Shown piece after piece: positions 6,732 through 15,007 of a DNA stretch of 51,148 nucleotides. The first letter of the stretch is position 1. The number at the start of each line of letters is the position of its first letter. The DNA is taken from positions 1 through 51,148 of IMG/VR virus record IMGVR_UViG_3300044464_000110; one strand, given 5' to 3'. The position numbers and the translations under genes are program-made. The notes beneath the pieces were generated by a model that saw only the letters and a list, made by a program, of their open reading frames with translations, did no database searches and was not told the DNA's origin. This stretch comes from a virus.

Positions 6732-7342
6732 CCAGCGAGGCGAAGGTGCTGCCGTGGATGCGGGAGGCGGCCATTGAGTCTCTGTCGGCATGCTCGGCCT
6801 ACTCGCAGGCCAGCGACGTGCGGAAGGTGGACATGATCGCCGCTGCTATCGCCCGCCGCGCGCCCCCATCGCCGCCAGCGCGCGGGGGGACGGAGGGGAT
6901 CGGCCCGGACGGCCGACGCATCGGGCGCACGCCGATCAAGGTGAAGCCCGGGCAGTCACTCGGCGCAGCAATCGAGGAAGCCCGCGCGTCGCCGCCAGCG
7001 ACGGCGGAGGCGGAGGCGCTGTGCGCAGAGATCAACGACATCGCTGAAGCCGTGGACGCGAGCGGCTATGGCGACCGTGCGCTTGGCAATCGGCTGCTGG
7101 AGGCAGCCGCCCGCCTCCGCGCGCTTGGCCAGCCCGCCGCGGCGCAGGCGTGGACGACGGTGACCTACGACGAGGCGACGTGGTCGCCAGACACGAAGGA
7201 TGTCGTCCTGAGCGAATGGCGTGAGGGCAGCAGGAATGCCGGCCCCGCGTACTTGGCGCGGCTCAACTGCGAGAACGGCCACCTCGTCATCCGCTGGATG
7301 CCGTGGCCTCGCCAGCCCGACGCGCAGGGAGGCGCGCCATGA
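6728..7342 (+). CDS. Hypothetical protein (204 aa)
   Basis: The ATGA-coupled start at 6728 gives MTSEAKVLPWMREAAIESLS. Residues up to about 45 are helical; a proline/glycine-rich linker, a helical AEINDIAEAVDASGYGDRA region and a C-terminal domain (AWTTVTYDEATWSPDTKDVV) follow. The modular look suggests a fusion of a short conserved N-terminus with an unrelated C-terminal domain. Its function is unknown. Confidence 0.6.
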   Translation: MTSEAKVLPWMREAAIESLSACSAYSQASDVRKVDMIAAAIARRAPPSPPARGGTEGIGPDGRRIGRTPIKVKPGQSLGAAIEEARASPPATAEAEALCAEINDIAEAVDASGYGDRALGNRLLEAAARLRALGQPAAAQAWTTVTYDEATWSPDTKDVVLSEWREGSRNAGPAYLARLNCENGHLVIRWMPWPRQPDAQGGAP

Positions 7343-7788
7343 TGGAGAAGCCAGTGAGTCGCAGTCGGGAAGAGAAGTTGGCCTACCAGCGTGGATATCA
7401 GTCCGGCATAGCAGGCAGATGGCCGAAGGAGCTCGCCTCCTCGGTGCCGCAGCCGCGCGTCCGCGATCTGGCGGTGGCGTCACAGCAACTTCAGGAGGCA
7501 GCAGACGGATTCATGGCATGCTTCGATGATCGGGATACCGACCCAGCCATGGTGGCGCTTGACCGCGCCCGCGAAGTTGCGTGCGAGGCCATCGCCAACT
7601 TGCCGAATGAGAAGCCGGCCGCCGCCACCGCGCCTTCCGCGCCGGGCGAGGCGGAGAGGCTGCCGCGGCGCGTCCTCGCGATGATTGCCGCCGAGAGCGT
7701 CTGGGACAACGACACGGTGAAGGAAATCCGCGACATGTGCGAGGAAGCCCTCCGCGCCGTCGCCGCCGCAGCCAAGGGCGCTCCGTGA
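7339..7788 (+). CDS. Hypothetical protein (149 aa)
   Basis: Starts in ATGATG right after the previous gene. A basic Ser/Arg start leads to YQRGYQSGIAGRWP, a pattern often seen in small phage proteins. Two helical segments are separated by a Pro/Ala linker. No domain was recognised. GTGA-coupled to the next gene. Confidence 0.55.
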   Translation: MMEKPVSRSREEKLAYQRGYQSGIAGRWPKELASSVPQPRVRDLAVASQQLQEAADGFMACFDDRDTDPAMVALDRAREVACEAIANLPNEKPAAATAPSAPGEAERLPRRVLAMIAAESVWDNDTVKEIRDMCEEALRAVAAAAKGAP

Positions 7789-8045
7789 ACATCTACATCG
7801 AAGATCCCGAGGGCGTGGTCGAGCAGGAGGTAGCCGCCGGCCTTACGCGCAAGGACGTCGCGCTGACGTATGCGCTGGCGATGTGGTGCCACTTCCAAGG
7901 CCAGCTTCCGGTGGACTGGCCACGGATCAACCGCGCGATCCTGACGCGCTGGAAGTCGTCAGGGCTGACCTGGATCAAGGAGAGCGCGTGGAAGCTGTAC
8001 GACGAGAAGAAGGCCGCCGCCGGCACGCCCGGCGAGGAGAAGTGA
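7785..8045 (+). CDS. Hypothetical protein (86 aa)
   Basis: The GTG start overlaps the preceding stop. It begins NIYIEDPEGVVEQEVAAGLT and ends with a helical, Trp-rich and Lys-rich stretch (INRAILTRWKSSGLTWIKES). Cytoplasmic and compact; no family was recognised. Confidence 0.6.
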   Translation: MNIYIEDPEGVVEQEVAAGLTRKDVALTYALAMWCHFQGQLPVDWPRINRAILTRWKSSGLTWIKESAWKLYDEKKAAAGTPGEEK

Positions 8046-8047
8046 GC

Positions 8048-8227
8048 ATGGACGGCAAGGCAACGCGCACCAGCTACGGCGTCACGGCTATTGAGTGGGT
8101 AACTTGCGGCAGCATTCCGATTCGCTGGTATCCGAACCGGCGCACAATGCTTCGTCACTGGAAGTCGCTGAGACGCAGCGGCACGCGGGCGCTGAAGGTT
8201 ACGCAGGAGGTCCACGATGGACGATGA
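8048..8227 (+). CDS. Hypothetical protein (59 aa)
   Basis: ATG 8048 lies 2 nt after the preceding stop. Basic (many Arg and Lys), with an aromatic beta-like core (GVTAIEWVTCGSIPIRWYPN). It overlaps the start of the next gene by 11 nt, and that gene's CAGGAGG site lies in its last codons. No family was recognised. Confidence 0.45.
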   Translation: MDGKATRTSYGVTAIEWVTCGSIPIRWYPNRRTMLRHWKSLRRSGTRALKVTQEVHDGR

Positions 8228-8990
8228 GGCTTTGCATGACATCGCAGCCGGCTGTCAGTACCGGCCCGAGGAGTACGCAGTCATGGCCCGCGAACTCCTC
8301 GCCCTCCGCCGCGCCGACGCGGTGAAGCAGGCGCTAATCGAGGCCGCGACACGCTGGCGTTACGCCGCGGCGCACGTAACTGTGCATGCTGTCGGCGGGC
8401 ACGACCAGCGCATTGAAGATGAGTATTCCGGCGCCGCGTGCGCGCTGTGTCGAGCGTTGGACCGCGCCGCCAACCACGCCTCGCCCGCCCCCGCCGAAGC
8501 CGCCGCGCCGATGCGGGAGGGCGGGGCGGAGACGATCCCGCGCGGCGAAGGTTGGCGTGTCACGGCTCCGTGGCGCATCGGCTTCGGCCCACACGACGGA
8601 GACGCCTTGGGGGCTGCTGTCGAGAATGCCATCCGCGCCGCCGAGGCCCGCGTGCGCGCCGAGTGCTGGCCCGAGACCGAGAAGGCCATGCGCGAGCGCG
8701 ACGCGGCGGAGAAGGAAGTCGAGCGACTGAATGGCTACGTGCAGCGACTCACCACCCAGCGCGATGCCGCGCGGCGCGAGCGGGACGCGGCCACGGCCCA
8801 GCAGACGCGGGCGGCGGGCGTTGGCAAGGCGGCAGAATGCCAGGCTGCGCGTACCGCCTTGGCGTGCGAACCGAGCGCGCTGCGCGATGGCGGAGAAGGC
8901 TATTCCGTCGTGCGCGCCCTCGACGCCTACCTCGCCACGCGGCCGGGCGCGGCGGCTATCATGTCGACGACACCGGAGGAAACCCGATGA
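8217..8990 (+). CDS. Hypothetical protein with coiled coil (257 aa)
   Basis: ATG 8217 follows a strong CAGGAGG site by about 7 nt. The N-terminal region (MDDEALHDIAAGCQYRPEEY) resembles small phage accessory proteins. Residues of about 140-200 form a long charged coiled coil (EKAMRERDAAEKEVERLNGY, then QRDAARRERDAA). Two CxxC-like Cys positions (ACALC) lie near residue 78. Probably a cytoplasmic oligomeric protein; its role is unknown. Overlaps the next start by 4 nt. Confidence 0.6.
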   Translation: MDDEALHDIAAGCQYRPEEYAVMARELLALRRADAVKQALIEAATRWRYAAAHVTVHAVGGHDQRIEDEYSGAACALCRALDRAANHASPAPAEAAAPMREGGAETIPRGEGWRVTAPWRIGFGPHDGDALGAAVENAIRAAEARVRAECWPETEKAMRERDAAEKEVERLNGYVQRLTTQRDAARRERDAATAQQTRAAGVGKAAECQAARTALACEPSALRDGGEGYSVVRALDAYLATRPGAAAIMSTTPEETR

Positions 8991-9115
8991 CCGCGCGTCT
9001 CTTCTTCATGCTCATGTTCCCCATGGTCCTGGCCTACGTCATCGCCGCCCAGCACTTCGAGAGCCGCTCCGAGCTGCGGCGCTGGATGGGGGCCAACGTG
9101 GAGTGGGTGCGATGA
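8987..9115 (+). CDS. Small single-pass membrane protein (42 aa)
   Basis: ATGA-coupled on both sides, with a GGAGG site (8976-8980) about 6 nt upstream. Residues 4-21 (RLFFMLMFPMVLAYVIAA) form one hydrophobic helix, followed by a charged tail. Too small for family assignment. Confidence 0.55.
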   Translation: MTARLFFMLMFPMVLAYVIAAQHFESRSELRRWMGANVEWVR

Positions 9116-9519
9116 GATCCGGGCCCTGGATCTATCGCCACGTTAAGGGCGGAGGCTGGCGCGCGCAGGTGACGGTCCGGCGTGTCCCGACTCGCGCGTG
9201 CTTCGCCGACACGGACTACGAAGGCAAGGCAGGCGCACTCAGGGCGGCGCAGGCGTGGGTGGCGGAGGAGCGCAGACGGCGCGGGCTGCCGCTGGGGATC
9301 GCCTGCGTCCAGACAGCCAGGCGGATGCGAGGGCGGTCGCGCAGCCTGCCAGTCGGCATCACGCGACATGGCGGCCCGTGGGGCGGCTTCGATGTGGGGC
9401 TGCAGGTCGCTGGTCACCGGAAGCGCCGCTGGGTGCGCACGCTGGCGCAGGCGCTGCGGGTGCGCGCGCTGCTGGAGACCGTCATGCTGGGTGGCCGTAG
9501 GCGCGCGCCCATGCCTTGA
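9112..9519 (+). CDS. AP2-like DNA-binding protein, two repeats (135 aa)
   Basis: Two related modules are visible. Residues 4-50 (WIYRHVKGGGWRAQVTVRR, then a helix GALRAAQAWVAEERRRRG) and residues 78-125 (SLPVGITRHGGPWGGFDVGL, then RTLAQALRVRALLE) each give a three-strand sheet plus helix as in AP2 domains of phage DNA-binding proteins and HNH endonucleases. The protein is very basic. No HNH nuclease motif is present, so it is either a free AP2 protein or a remnant of one. ATGA-coupled to the gene before. Confidence 0.55.
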   Translation: MRSGPWIYRHVKGGGWRAQVTVRRVPTRACFADTDYEGKAGALRAAQAWVAEERRRRGLPLGIACVQTARRMRGRSRSLPVGITRHGGPWGGFDVGLQVAGHRKRRWVRTLAQALRVRALLETVMLGGRRRAPMP

Positions 9520-9592
9520 AAGGCGGCCCGCGTCTGGCACCATAGCCCCGGGGTCTTAACCCGGCACAGTGCGCCCGCGCGCGCGCCGGGCC

Positions 9593-10162
9593 ATGGCGCG
9601 CTCCGCGGGCGACAGGCGGCGGTTGGCGAAGAAGACGATCCGGAAGGGGGGCAAGGGGTGGCGGCCTGCCAGCCGCGCGCACCGGACGGAACGGACGCCA
9701 CAAAAGGCCGTCCCGCCGGAGCTGCGCTTCAGCGACTGGCGCGGCCGGTTCCTGAAGACACTCAAGCGCTGGCCTCACAACATCACGCGAGCCGCTGCGG
9801 CTGGCCGCGTGTCCAGGTCTCATGCCTACGCGCTGCGCGAGAAGGACCGCGCCTTCTCCCTCGCGTGGGACGAGATCCGGGACGGCGCGCGCGACGAGGC
9901 TGGGCATGCCCTCTACCACCGGGCGGTGCACGGCTGGAACGAGCCCGTGTTTCACGAGGGCTGCGTCGTGGGGCGGCGGCGCGTCTTCAACGCCGCGCTC
10001 CTGATCTTCGTCAACAAGTGCCTCGACCCGCGGGTCTACAACCTGGCCCCTGGCGATGCGGGCGAGGCCGGGTCCGGCGGGCGCGAGGTCGCTGCCGAGT
10101 TCGGGCGGGCGCTCGCTGGCATGTTCAGGGCCGTGCCGAAGCCGGCGGCGGCGAGCGCGTGA
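9593..10162 (+). CDS. terS: Terminase small subunit-like protein
   Basis: TerS recognises phage DNA and loads the large subunit for packaging. After a basic tail, residues of about 50-80 form a helix-turn-helix (ITRAAAAGRVSRSHAYALRE). It is followed by AFSLAWDEIRDGARDEAGHA, a G-W-NEPVFHEG strand pair and FNAALLIFVNKCLDP, the layout of terminase small subunits of this type. ATG 9593 is used; GTG 9569 is an alternative. The next three small genes separate it from TerL. The 73 nt upstream contain no gene and are a plausible site for a late promoter, but no clear one is seen. Confidence 0.75.
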   Translation: MARSAGDRRRLAKKTIRKGGKGWRPASRAHRTERTPQKAVPPELRFSDWRGRFLKTLKRWPHNITRAAAAGRVSRSHAYALREKDRAFSLAWDEIRDGARDEAGHALYHRAVHGWNEPVFHEGCVVGRRRVFNAALLIFVNKCLDPRVYNLAPGDAGEAGSGGREVAAEFGRALAGMFRAVPKPAAASA

Positions 10163-10458
10163 CGGCCATGCAACGCAACCGACCCATGCCGCGCCGCTCC
10201 AGGCCGGCTGAAGCCGTGCCCGAGAGCAAGCCGACGGGCGCCAGCGTCCTGTGCCTGCACTGCGGCCGCGTTGGCCACCCCGGAGCCTTCGACCGCGCGA
10301 CCAGCGCGGTGCGCCTGCTCCGCTGCCCGGTCTGCCGCTCCGAGCTGATCGACACGTCGGCGCTGCTGGAGCGGGACCCGGGGTTCCTGTTCGGCGCGCA
10401 CAACCTGTGGAACTTGGACCTCGCGGAGCCGCGGGGAGCATCGGAGCAGCACGCGTGA
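10159..10458 (+). CDS. Zinc-ribbon protein (99 aa)
   Basis: The GTG overlaps the TerS stop (GTGA); ATG 10168 is an alternative start. Two CxxC knuckles (CLHCGRVGHPG and CPVCRSELID, about 19 residues apart) form a classical zinc ribbon after a basic Pro/Arg N-terminus. It sits in the packaging region, so it may help DNA recognition or transcription of late genes, but this is an inference. Confidence 0.65.
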   Translation: MTAMQRNRPMPRRSRPAEAVPESKPTGASVLCLHCGRVGHPGAFDRATSAVRLLRCPVCRSELIDTSALLERDPGFLFGAHNLWNLDLAEPRGASEQHA

Positions 10459-10658
10459 CAGGCAAGTCTCACGTCCGACGACTGAGCCCGGAGATGCGCG
10501 CCTGGATTGAGGAGCTTCGGGATTCGATCCGAAGCCAACTCCCGCTGTCGCGCGAGCTGATCGGAGATGGCCCAGAAGACGACCCGCCTGACGGAACCGA
10601 GGGCTGGCGACGCCTCGCTGCCGATCTCGGCGTGGATGTATCGGACGACGCTCCATGA
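10455..10658 (+). CDS. Hypothetical protein (67 aa)
   Basis: GTGA overlap with the zinc-ribbon gene and ATGA overlap with the next. Helical and amphipathic (SPEMRAWIEELRDSIRSQLP), with an acidic C-terminus ending DVSDDAP. No family was recognised. Confidence 0.5.
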   Translation: MTGKSHVRRLSPEMRAWIEELRDSIRSQLPLSRELIGDGPEDDPPDGTEGWRRLAADLGVDVSDDAP

Positions 10659-10915
10659 GGTTCCCCGTCGGCCTCAAGCGCCTGCTGGGCCACCAGCCAG
10701 CCGCGCCACCTGCAGCGCCCGCGGCCGCGGGTTCCACCTGCAGCGCCTGCGGCAGCGGGGTGACCGAGCCGCGCCGCTACGGCCTGACGCTGGAGACCAC
10801 CCAGGGCGTGGCGTCCGGACTGCAGCGCCTCGTCGACACCGGCCTGTTCGGCCAGACGCCCTCGGAGGCGGCCGAGCGCATCATCGCGCACCACCTCGAC
10901 GACCGGACGCGCTGA
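10655..10915 (+). CDS. Small protein with CxxC and RHH-like C-terminus (86 aa)
   Basis: Begins MRFPVGLKRLLG, then a Pro/Ala linker and CSAC. The C-terminal half (LQRLVDTGLFGQTPSEAAER) has the strand-helix-helix rhythm of ribbon-helix-helix proteins, in which a LVxTGLxGxTxxEAAExII signature is common. It lies 4 nt upstream of TerL, so it may regulate or assist packaging gene expression; this is an inference. Confidence 0.55.
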   Translation: MRFPVGLKRLLGHQPAAPPAAPAAAGSTCSACGSGVTEPRRYGLTLETTQGVASGLQRLVDTGLFGQTPSEAAERIIAHHLDDRTR

Positions 10916-10919
10916 GCTG

Positions 10920-12440
10920 ATGCGCGCCGCCGCTGCACTGCCGCCGGCGCTGGGCTTCGAGCTGCCGGCGCGCTGGACGCCGCTCGACTACCACCCCGTC
11001 CAGGCCGCGTGGTGGGCGACCCGCCCGGACTTCTCGATCTTGCTGAAGGGGCGCCAGTCGGGTGGCACCGAGCTGGTGAAGCGCGGCGGGGTGGTCGAGG
11101 CCATGGGCCGGGCCTACCTGCTGGCGCTGCAGGCCGGCGGGCACGGGCTGTCCGACGCCGAGTTGCGGCAGCAGATTCGGGGCACCGTCGAGCTGCTGCT
11201 GCCGGGGCGGCCGCCCGACTCGATCACGCGGGCGGACGTGCAGGCCCTGCTGCTCGAGGACTACACGGTCAAGTTCTGTGCCCCGACGCGCGACCACGCC
11301 AAGGACCTGTACTGGGAGTCGATCAAGGCGCTGGTGCCGCCGGCCCTGATGCGCGGCGAGCCGTCCGAGAGCGAGCTGAAGGTCAAGCTGCGCCACGGCC
11401 CGCGCCTACAGGTCGTGGGCATGGACAAGCCGGCGCGCGCGGAGGGCGGGCGCAACGACCTCGTGGTCCTCGACGAGTTCGCCGACATGAAGCCCGAGGT
11501 CCTGCCGGCCACCGTGATGCCGGCGGTCTCGACGCGCGGGCGCCTCGGGAAGGTCTGGCTGGTCGGCAAGTCCAAGCTGGGCAAGAAGCACTACAAGGCC
11601 GTGTGCGATGCCGCGCTGGCCAAGCCCGGGAAGCCGTGGCGGCTCTTCACCTGGCCCAGCACCGACATCTGGACGCCCGAGGCCGTCGAGCGCGCGCGCG
11701 GCTCCATGTCGCCCCTCGAGTTCGCCTGCGAGGTCATGGTCCAGTGGGTCGCTGCCGAGGGGCGCGCCTACTACACGTTCGACCGCGCGGTGCACACGCG
11801 CTGGAAGCTGCGGCCGCTGTACGCGCCGCGGGCGCCGCTGCTCATCGGCCTGGACTTCAACGTCGAGCCGGGCGTAGCGACCGTCGCGCAGGACATCCGC
11901 GTCCCGGACGAGTGGCGCGCGGAGGAGCCCAAACTGGACGAGGTCGTGACCGGCTGGATCGGCCAAGTGCACATCCCGAAGGCGTCCAACACGCCCGCCG
12001 TCTGCCGGAAGCTGATCGCCGACTGGGGCAAGCACCAGGGCGAGGTGCGGGTCTACGGCGACGTCACGGGCGGCAGCCGCCACACGAGCCAGACGCAGGG
12101 GAGCGACTGGGACCTCGTGCGCGCCCACCTCGGGCCGGTCTTCGGCGACCGGCTGCGCCTCGTGCTGGCCCACGTCAACCCGCCCGAGAGGGACCGGGTC
12201 AACGCCATGTGCTGCCGGTTCCGCACAGCCGACGAGAGGATCCACGCCCTCGTGGACCCGGACGCCTGCCTGGCGCTGATCGACGACCTCGAGGCCGTGC
12301 AGCTCCTGAAGGGCGGGTCGGGCGAGCTGGACAAGAAGAGCGACCCGGGCGTGACGCACTGGACGGACGCCATGGGCTACCAGGAGCACGTGCGCTTCGG
12401 CGTCACCGGCGCCCCGAAGTGGGCCGAGCATCCGCTGTGA
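10920..12440 (+). CDS. terL: Terminase large subunit
   Basis: The ATPase and nuclease of the packaging motor. The Walker A region is atypical (KGRQSGGTE, residues 43-51): the usual GK(T/S) lysine is replaced by Gly, with R45 available as in terminases that use an SRQ-type P-loop. Walker B is LVVLDE (D185, E186). The RNase-H-like nuclease has GLDFN (D312), YGDVTGG (D381) and HWTDAMGY (D483). At 506 residues it is of normal length. No holin or lysis gene follows directly; 214 nt without a recognisable gene precede the next one. Confidence 0.95.
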   Translation: MRAAAALPPALGFELPARWTPLDYHPVQAAWWATRPDFSILLKGRQSGGTELVKRGGVVEAMGRAYLLALQAGGHGLSDAELRQQIRGTVELLLPGRPPDSITRADVQALLLEDYTVKFCAPTRDHAKDLYWESIKALVPPALMRGEPSESELKVKLRHGPRLQVVGMDKPARAEGGRNDLVVLDEFADMKPEVLPATVMPAVSTRGRLGKVWLVGKSKLGKKHYKAVCDAALAKPGKPWRLFTWPSTDIWTPEAVERARGSMSPLEFACEVMVQWVAAEGRAYYTFDRAVHTRWKLRPLYAPRAPLLIGLDFNVEPGVATVAQDIRVPDEWRAEEPKLDEVVTGWIGQVHIPKASNTPAVCRKLIADWGKHQGEVRVYGDVTGGSRHTSQTQGSDWDLVRAHLGPVFGDRLRLVLAHVNPPERDRVNAMCCRFRTADERIHALVDPDACLALIDDLEAVQLLKGGSGELDKKSDPGVTHWTDAMGYQEHVRFGVTGAPKWAEHPL

Positions 12441-12654
12441 TTCTCTCAGGCCCATGCTTGAACCCACCCCGGCGGTCTGGTGCGATTGTGCTTGTCCGGG
12501 CCTCCTGCTCGGGCGGGTGCCGGTCGCGCGAGGGATTCAAGCGCCGGGCCTGACGACCGCGAGAGAGGGATTCGATCGCAAGCCGTCGCAGCGTAATCCG
12601 CGCTGCGCTGTGCAGCGCGGGAGTGCTTCGACACTTCCCGGCGGTCGAGTCCCC

Positions 12655-13914
12655 ATGAGCGCACAGCGCCTGCCCGTGGCCCATCGTTTCCTGCTTGTCG
12701 CCGCGGCGGTGCTGTACTTCGCCGCTCTGCTCGTGCTGCTGTGCCAGCCGTCCGGCGCGCAAGTCGCGAACGGCAGCTATCTGCAGTGGGCCACGCGCGA
12801 CGCGCCGGCCAGCTACCCGCAGACCGTCACGGCGGCGCTGGCGGCGCTGGCCGACTTCCCGCAGTACCCGAAGGTCGAGGTGCAGGGCTCGCCGCGCATC
12901 GTCCCAGGCGTGCTGCCGCACCTCTGCCAGCCGCTCGCGCTGGGCGCCGCGACGCCCGCGGCTGTCGCGGCCTATGCGCACTGGTGCGATGAGGAGACGC
13001 AGCGACACCTGCCGGCCGGGCCTGGGGATTCCCCGTTCTTCGCGTGGAAGTCCGGCGCCTGGGCGGCGTGGCCGCAGAAGACCGACGGCGGTGTGGTCCC
13101 GACGACGCTGTGGGACGCAGGCCACCTGACCGTAGACCAACTGCTCGCGGCGATGTCGGCGGCCCCGGACCTCGCCACGCGCAAGCGGGCCGCGAAGCTG
13201 GCCGACGCGCTGCGCATCGCGGTCTACGGGGTGACGCTGGACCCGGAGAAGGTGAAGAAGCAGGGACAGGCGCTGTCAGGCAACGCGCGCGCCGCCGGCT
13301 GGACAGCTTCCTTCGCCGTTCGCATGCAGCGCGCACTGCCGTCCACGACCGGCCAAGACGTCGCCGTCATGTCCGCGATGGTCGACGGGCTCTATGCCCT
13401 TGTGCTGCAGCAGCGCGCGGCGGGCATCCTCGGCCTGACCGACCCGTTCGTGCCCGTGAACCCGGCCGATGAGTTCGCGCCGCCCACCGATGACCACGGC
13501 GGGTGCGGCTGGTCGCTGTGGATGATCGAGGGGCCGTACCTGCGCGGCCTGTGCGAGATCCGCGAGTTCGGCACGAACGACAAGCTCGATGCCCTCATCG
13601 GCGGCGCGCTGGACCTCGGCGAGATGGGCTTCACGCTGGCCAAAGCCGACGGAAAGCCACCGGGCACGCTGCCCGACGACATGTCGCCCGTCGACCCGCC
13701 GCACTACCTGAAGAACAGCGCGCTCACGCCGTGGTGCCTCATGGGCCTGCGGGCCGCGGATGCGCAGGGCCTGCTGTCGCCCGCGCTGAAGGCCGACGCC
13801 GTCGCGCTGCGCGACAAGACGACGTGGCTGCACGCCTCGGCCTGCAAGCCCGGCATCGACTTCAAGAACCTGTCCCTGCTGCTGCTGGTCGGTGACTGGC
13901 TCGGCTGGAACTGA
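12655..13914 (+). CDS. Secreted protein of unknown function (419 aa)
   Basis: The start at ATG 12655 gives a clear signal peptide (HRFLLVAAAVLYFAALLVLL, ending near CQPSGAQ). The mature part is helix-rich with repeated Ala/Trp helices (AAVAAYAHWCDEETQRHL; ALIGGALDLGEMGFTL; DPPHYLKNSALTPW), which suggests an alpha/alpha-type fold, but no catalytic motif is recognised. It is inserted between TerL and portal, an unusual place for an exported protein, together with a lipoprotein gene and a membrane-protein gene. Candidate roles are host-envelope modification, lysis or virion decoration; none is proved. Confidence 0.7.
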   Translation: MSAQRLPVAHRFLLVAAAVLYFAALLVLLCQPSGAQVANGSYLQWATRDAPASYPQTVTAALAALADFPQYPKVEVQGSPRIVPGVLPHLCQPLALGAATPAAVAAYAHWCDEETQRHLPAGPGDSPFFAWKSGAWAAWPQKTDGGVVPTTLWDAGHLTVDQLLAAMSAAPDLATRKRAAKLADALRIAVYGVTLDPEKVKKQGQALSGNARAAGWTASFAVRMQRALPSTTGQDVAVMSAMVDGLYALVLQQRAAGILGLTDPFVPVNPADEFAPPTDDHGGCGWSLWMIEGPYLRGLCEIREFGTNDKLDALIGGALDLGEMGFTLAKADGKPPGTLPDDMSPVDPPHYLKNSALTPWCLMGLRAADAQGLLSPALKADAVALRDKTTWLHASACKPGIDFKNLSLLLLVGDWLGWN

Positions 13915-13926
13915 GGGAGGGAACCC

Positions 13927-14343
13927 ATGGCCCGAGGCATCCTGATCGCCGTCGTCGTCGCGCTGTGGCTGCTCGCGCTGGCCGCGTGCGTGACGGTCAA
14001 CACGCCGGCCACGGCCGAGCACCCGGACGGCGGCACGGCGCTGACGTTCGGCATGTCCAGCGACAACGCCGCCGCACTGCAGGACTCTGGGCTGCTGGAC
14101 TTCCTCCCGGCGCCATTGCGCGGCGTGGCGAAGGCCGGGCTCATGTACGCCGGCGTGCGCCTCGGGCAGTCGGCCGTCACGAAGAGCGGCCGGGCCAACT
14201 GGGCCGTACTCGCGGACCCGGACGCCTCGCGGGGCGCCAAGGGAGCAGCGGCGATGCACAACGTCCTCGGCACCAGCAGCCCGCTCGAGGCCGTGGACCG
14301 TCGGATCGCCTCCGAGGTCACGCCAAACAGGCCGCCCGCGTGA
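13927..14343 (+). CDS. Putative lipoprotein (138 aa)
   Basis: A GAGGGAGGG site precedes ATG 13927. The N-terminus ILIAVVVALWLLALAAC contains a lipobox (LAAC) with the lipidated Cys at about residue 21. The mature chain includes a small hydrophobic-helical part (LLDFLPAPLRGVAKAGLMYA). Outer-membrane lipoprotein is the likely location. In this position it could be an outer spanin or an exclusion lipoprotein; there is no family match by eye. Confidence 0.7.
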   Translation: MARGILIAVVVALWLLALAACVTVNTPATAEHPDGGTALTFGMSSDNAAALQDSGLLDFLPAPLRGVAKAGLMYAGVRLGQSAVTKSGRANWAVLADPDASRGAKGAAAMHNVLGTSSPLEAVDRRIASEVTPNRPPA

Positions 14344-14576
14344 GCGGCGCGGCCGACCACGACGGGCCAGTGCGGCTGCCGATGCAGTTCGGCAAGCCGC
14401 GCGACGTGGACTTCACGCTCAAAGCTTGGGCCGATAGCGCTCTGATGCGCGAGGCCGAGGCGTCCGTGGCTCTGGACCGCGAGTCACCGGGGCACACCGT
14501 CTGCACGCGCGACGACGTGACGTGCTGCGACGAGCCGATGCTCGGGCCCACGGATGCGAACGGCGCGCCGGCATGA
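14340..14576 (+). CDS. Hypothetical protein (78 aa)
   Basis: GTGA overlap with the lipoprotein gene and ATGA overlap with the next. It contains DVDFTLKAWADSALMREAEA and a Cys cluster (CTRDDVTCCDEP) near the C-terminus. No membrane segment. No family was recognised. Confidence 0.5.
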   Translation: MSGAADHDGPVRLPMQFGKPRDVDFTLKAWADSALMREAEASVALDRESPGHTVCTRDDVTCCDEPMLGPTDANGAPA

Positions 14577-15007
14577 TCGCCGCCCTCTTCGGCCGCCGGC
14601 ACACGTGCGAGACCTGCGGGGAGAGCTGCGGCGCCATGATGGTCTGCGACTGCGAGGTACGCGCCGCGATCGAGTGCGGCGGAATCTCGCTGGCCCTGCT
14701 GCTGATGTCGGCCGTCCCGCTCATGGCGCAGACAGGCGGCGGGCCCGCGCCCGTGGTCAACAGCGACCAGCTCGTCTTCACGCTGCCGGTCTTCACCGTC
14801 TGCATGCTGGCATGCATCGGGTTCACGTGGGTTGTGGCCCGCTACGAGAGCGACTGGCGCCGCCGCTTTGACGAGCGCGAGGTCCAGCGCAAGGCGGACC
14901 GCGAGCAGCAGGCGCGCCAGATCCAGGTGCTGCAGCACGAGCTGCGCACGATGAAGGAACGCATGGGCCGCGAATCTCCGCGCGGTCCGGAGGGGCCCGG
15001 CGGGTGA
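14573..15007 (+). CDS. Two-helix membrane protein with C-terminal coiled coil (144 aa)
   Basis: The N-terminal 32 residues carry six cysteines (CETCGESCG, CDCE). Two hydrophobic segments follow (ISLALLLMSAVPLMA and VFTLPVFTVCMLACIGFTWV), then a strongly charged coiled coil (RRRFDEREVQRKADREQQAR) to the end. A membrane protein with a long charged C-terminal helix resembles inner spanins or holin accessory proteins. With the lipoprotein just upstream this may be part of the lysis module; that is an inference. Confidence 0.6.
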   Translation: MIAALFGRRHTCETCGESCGAMMVCDCEVRAAIECGGISLALLLMSAVPLMAQTGGGPAPVVNSDQLVFTLPVFTVCMLACIGFTWVVARYESDWRRRFDEREVQRKADREQQARQIQVLQHELRTMKERMGRESPRGPEGPGG

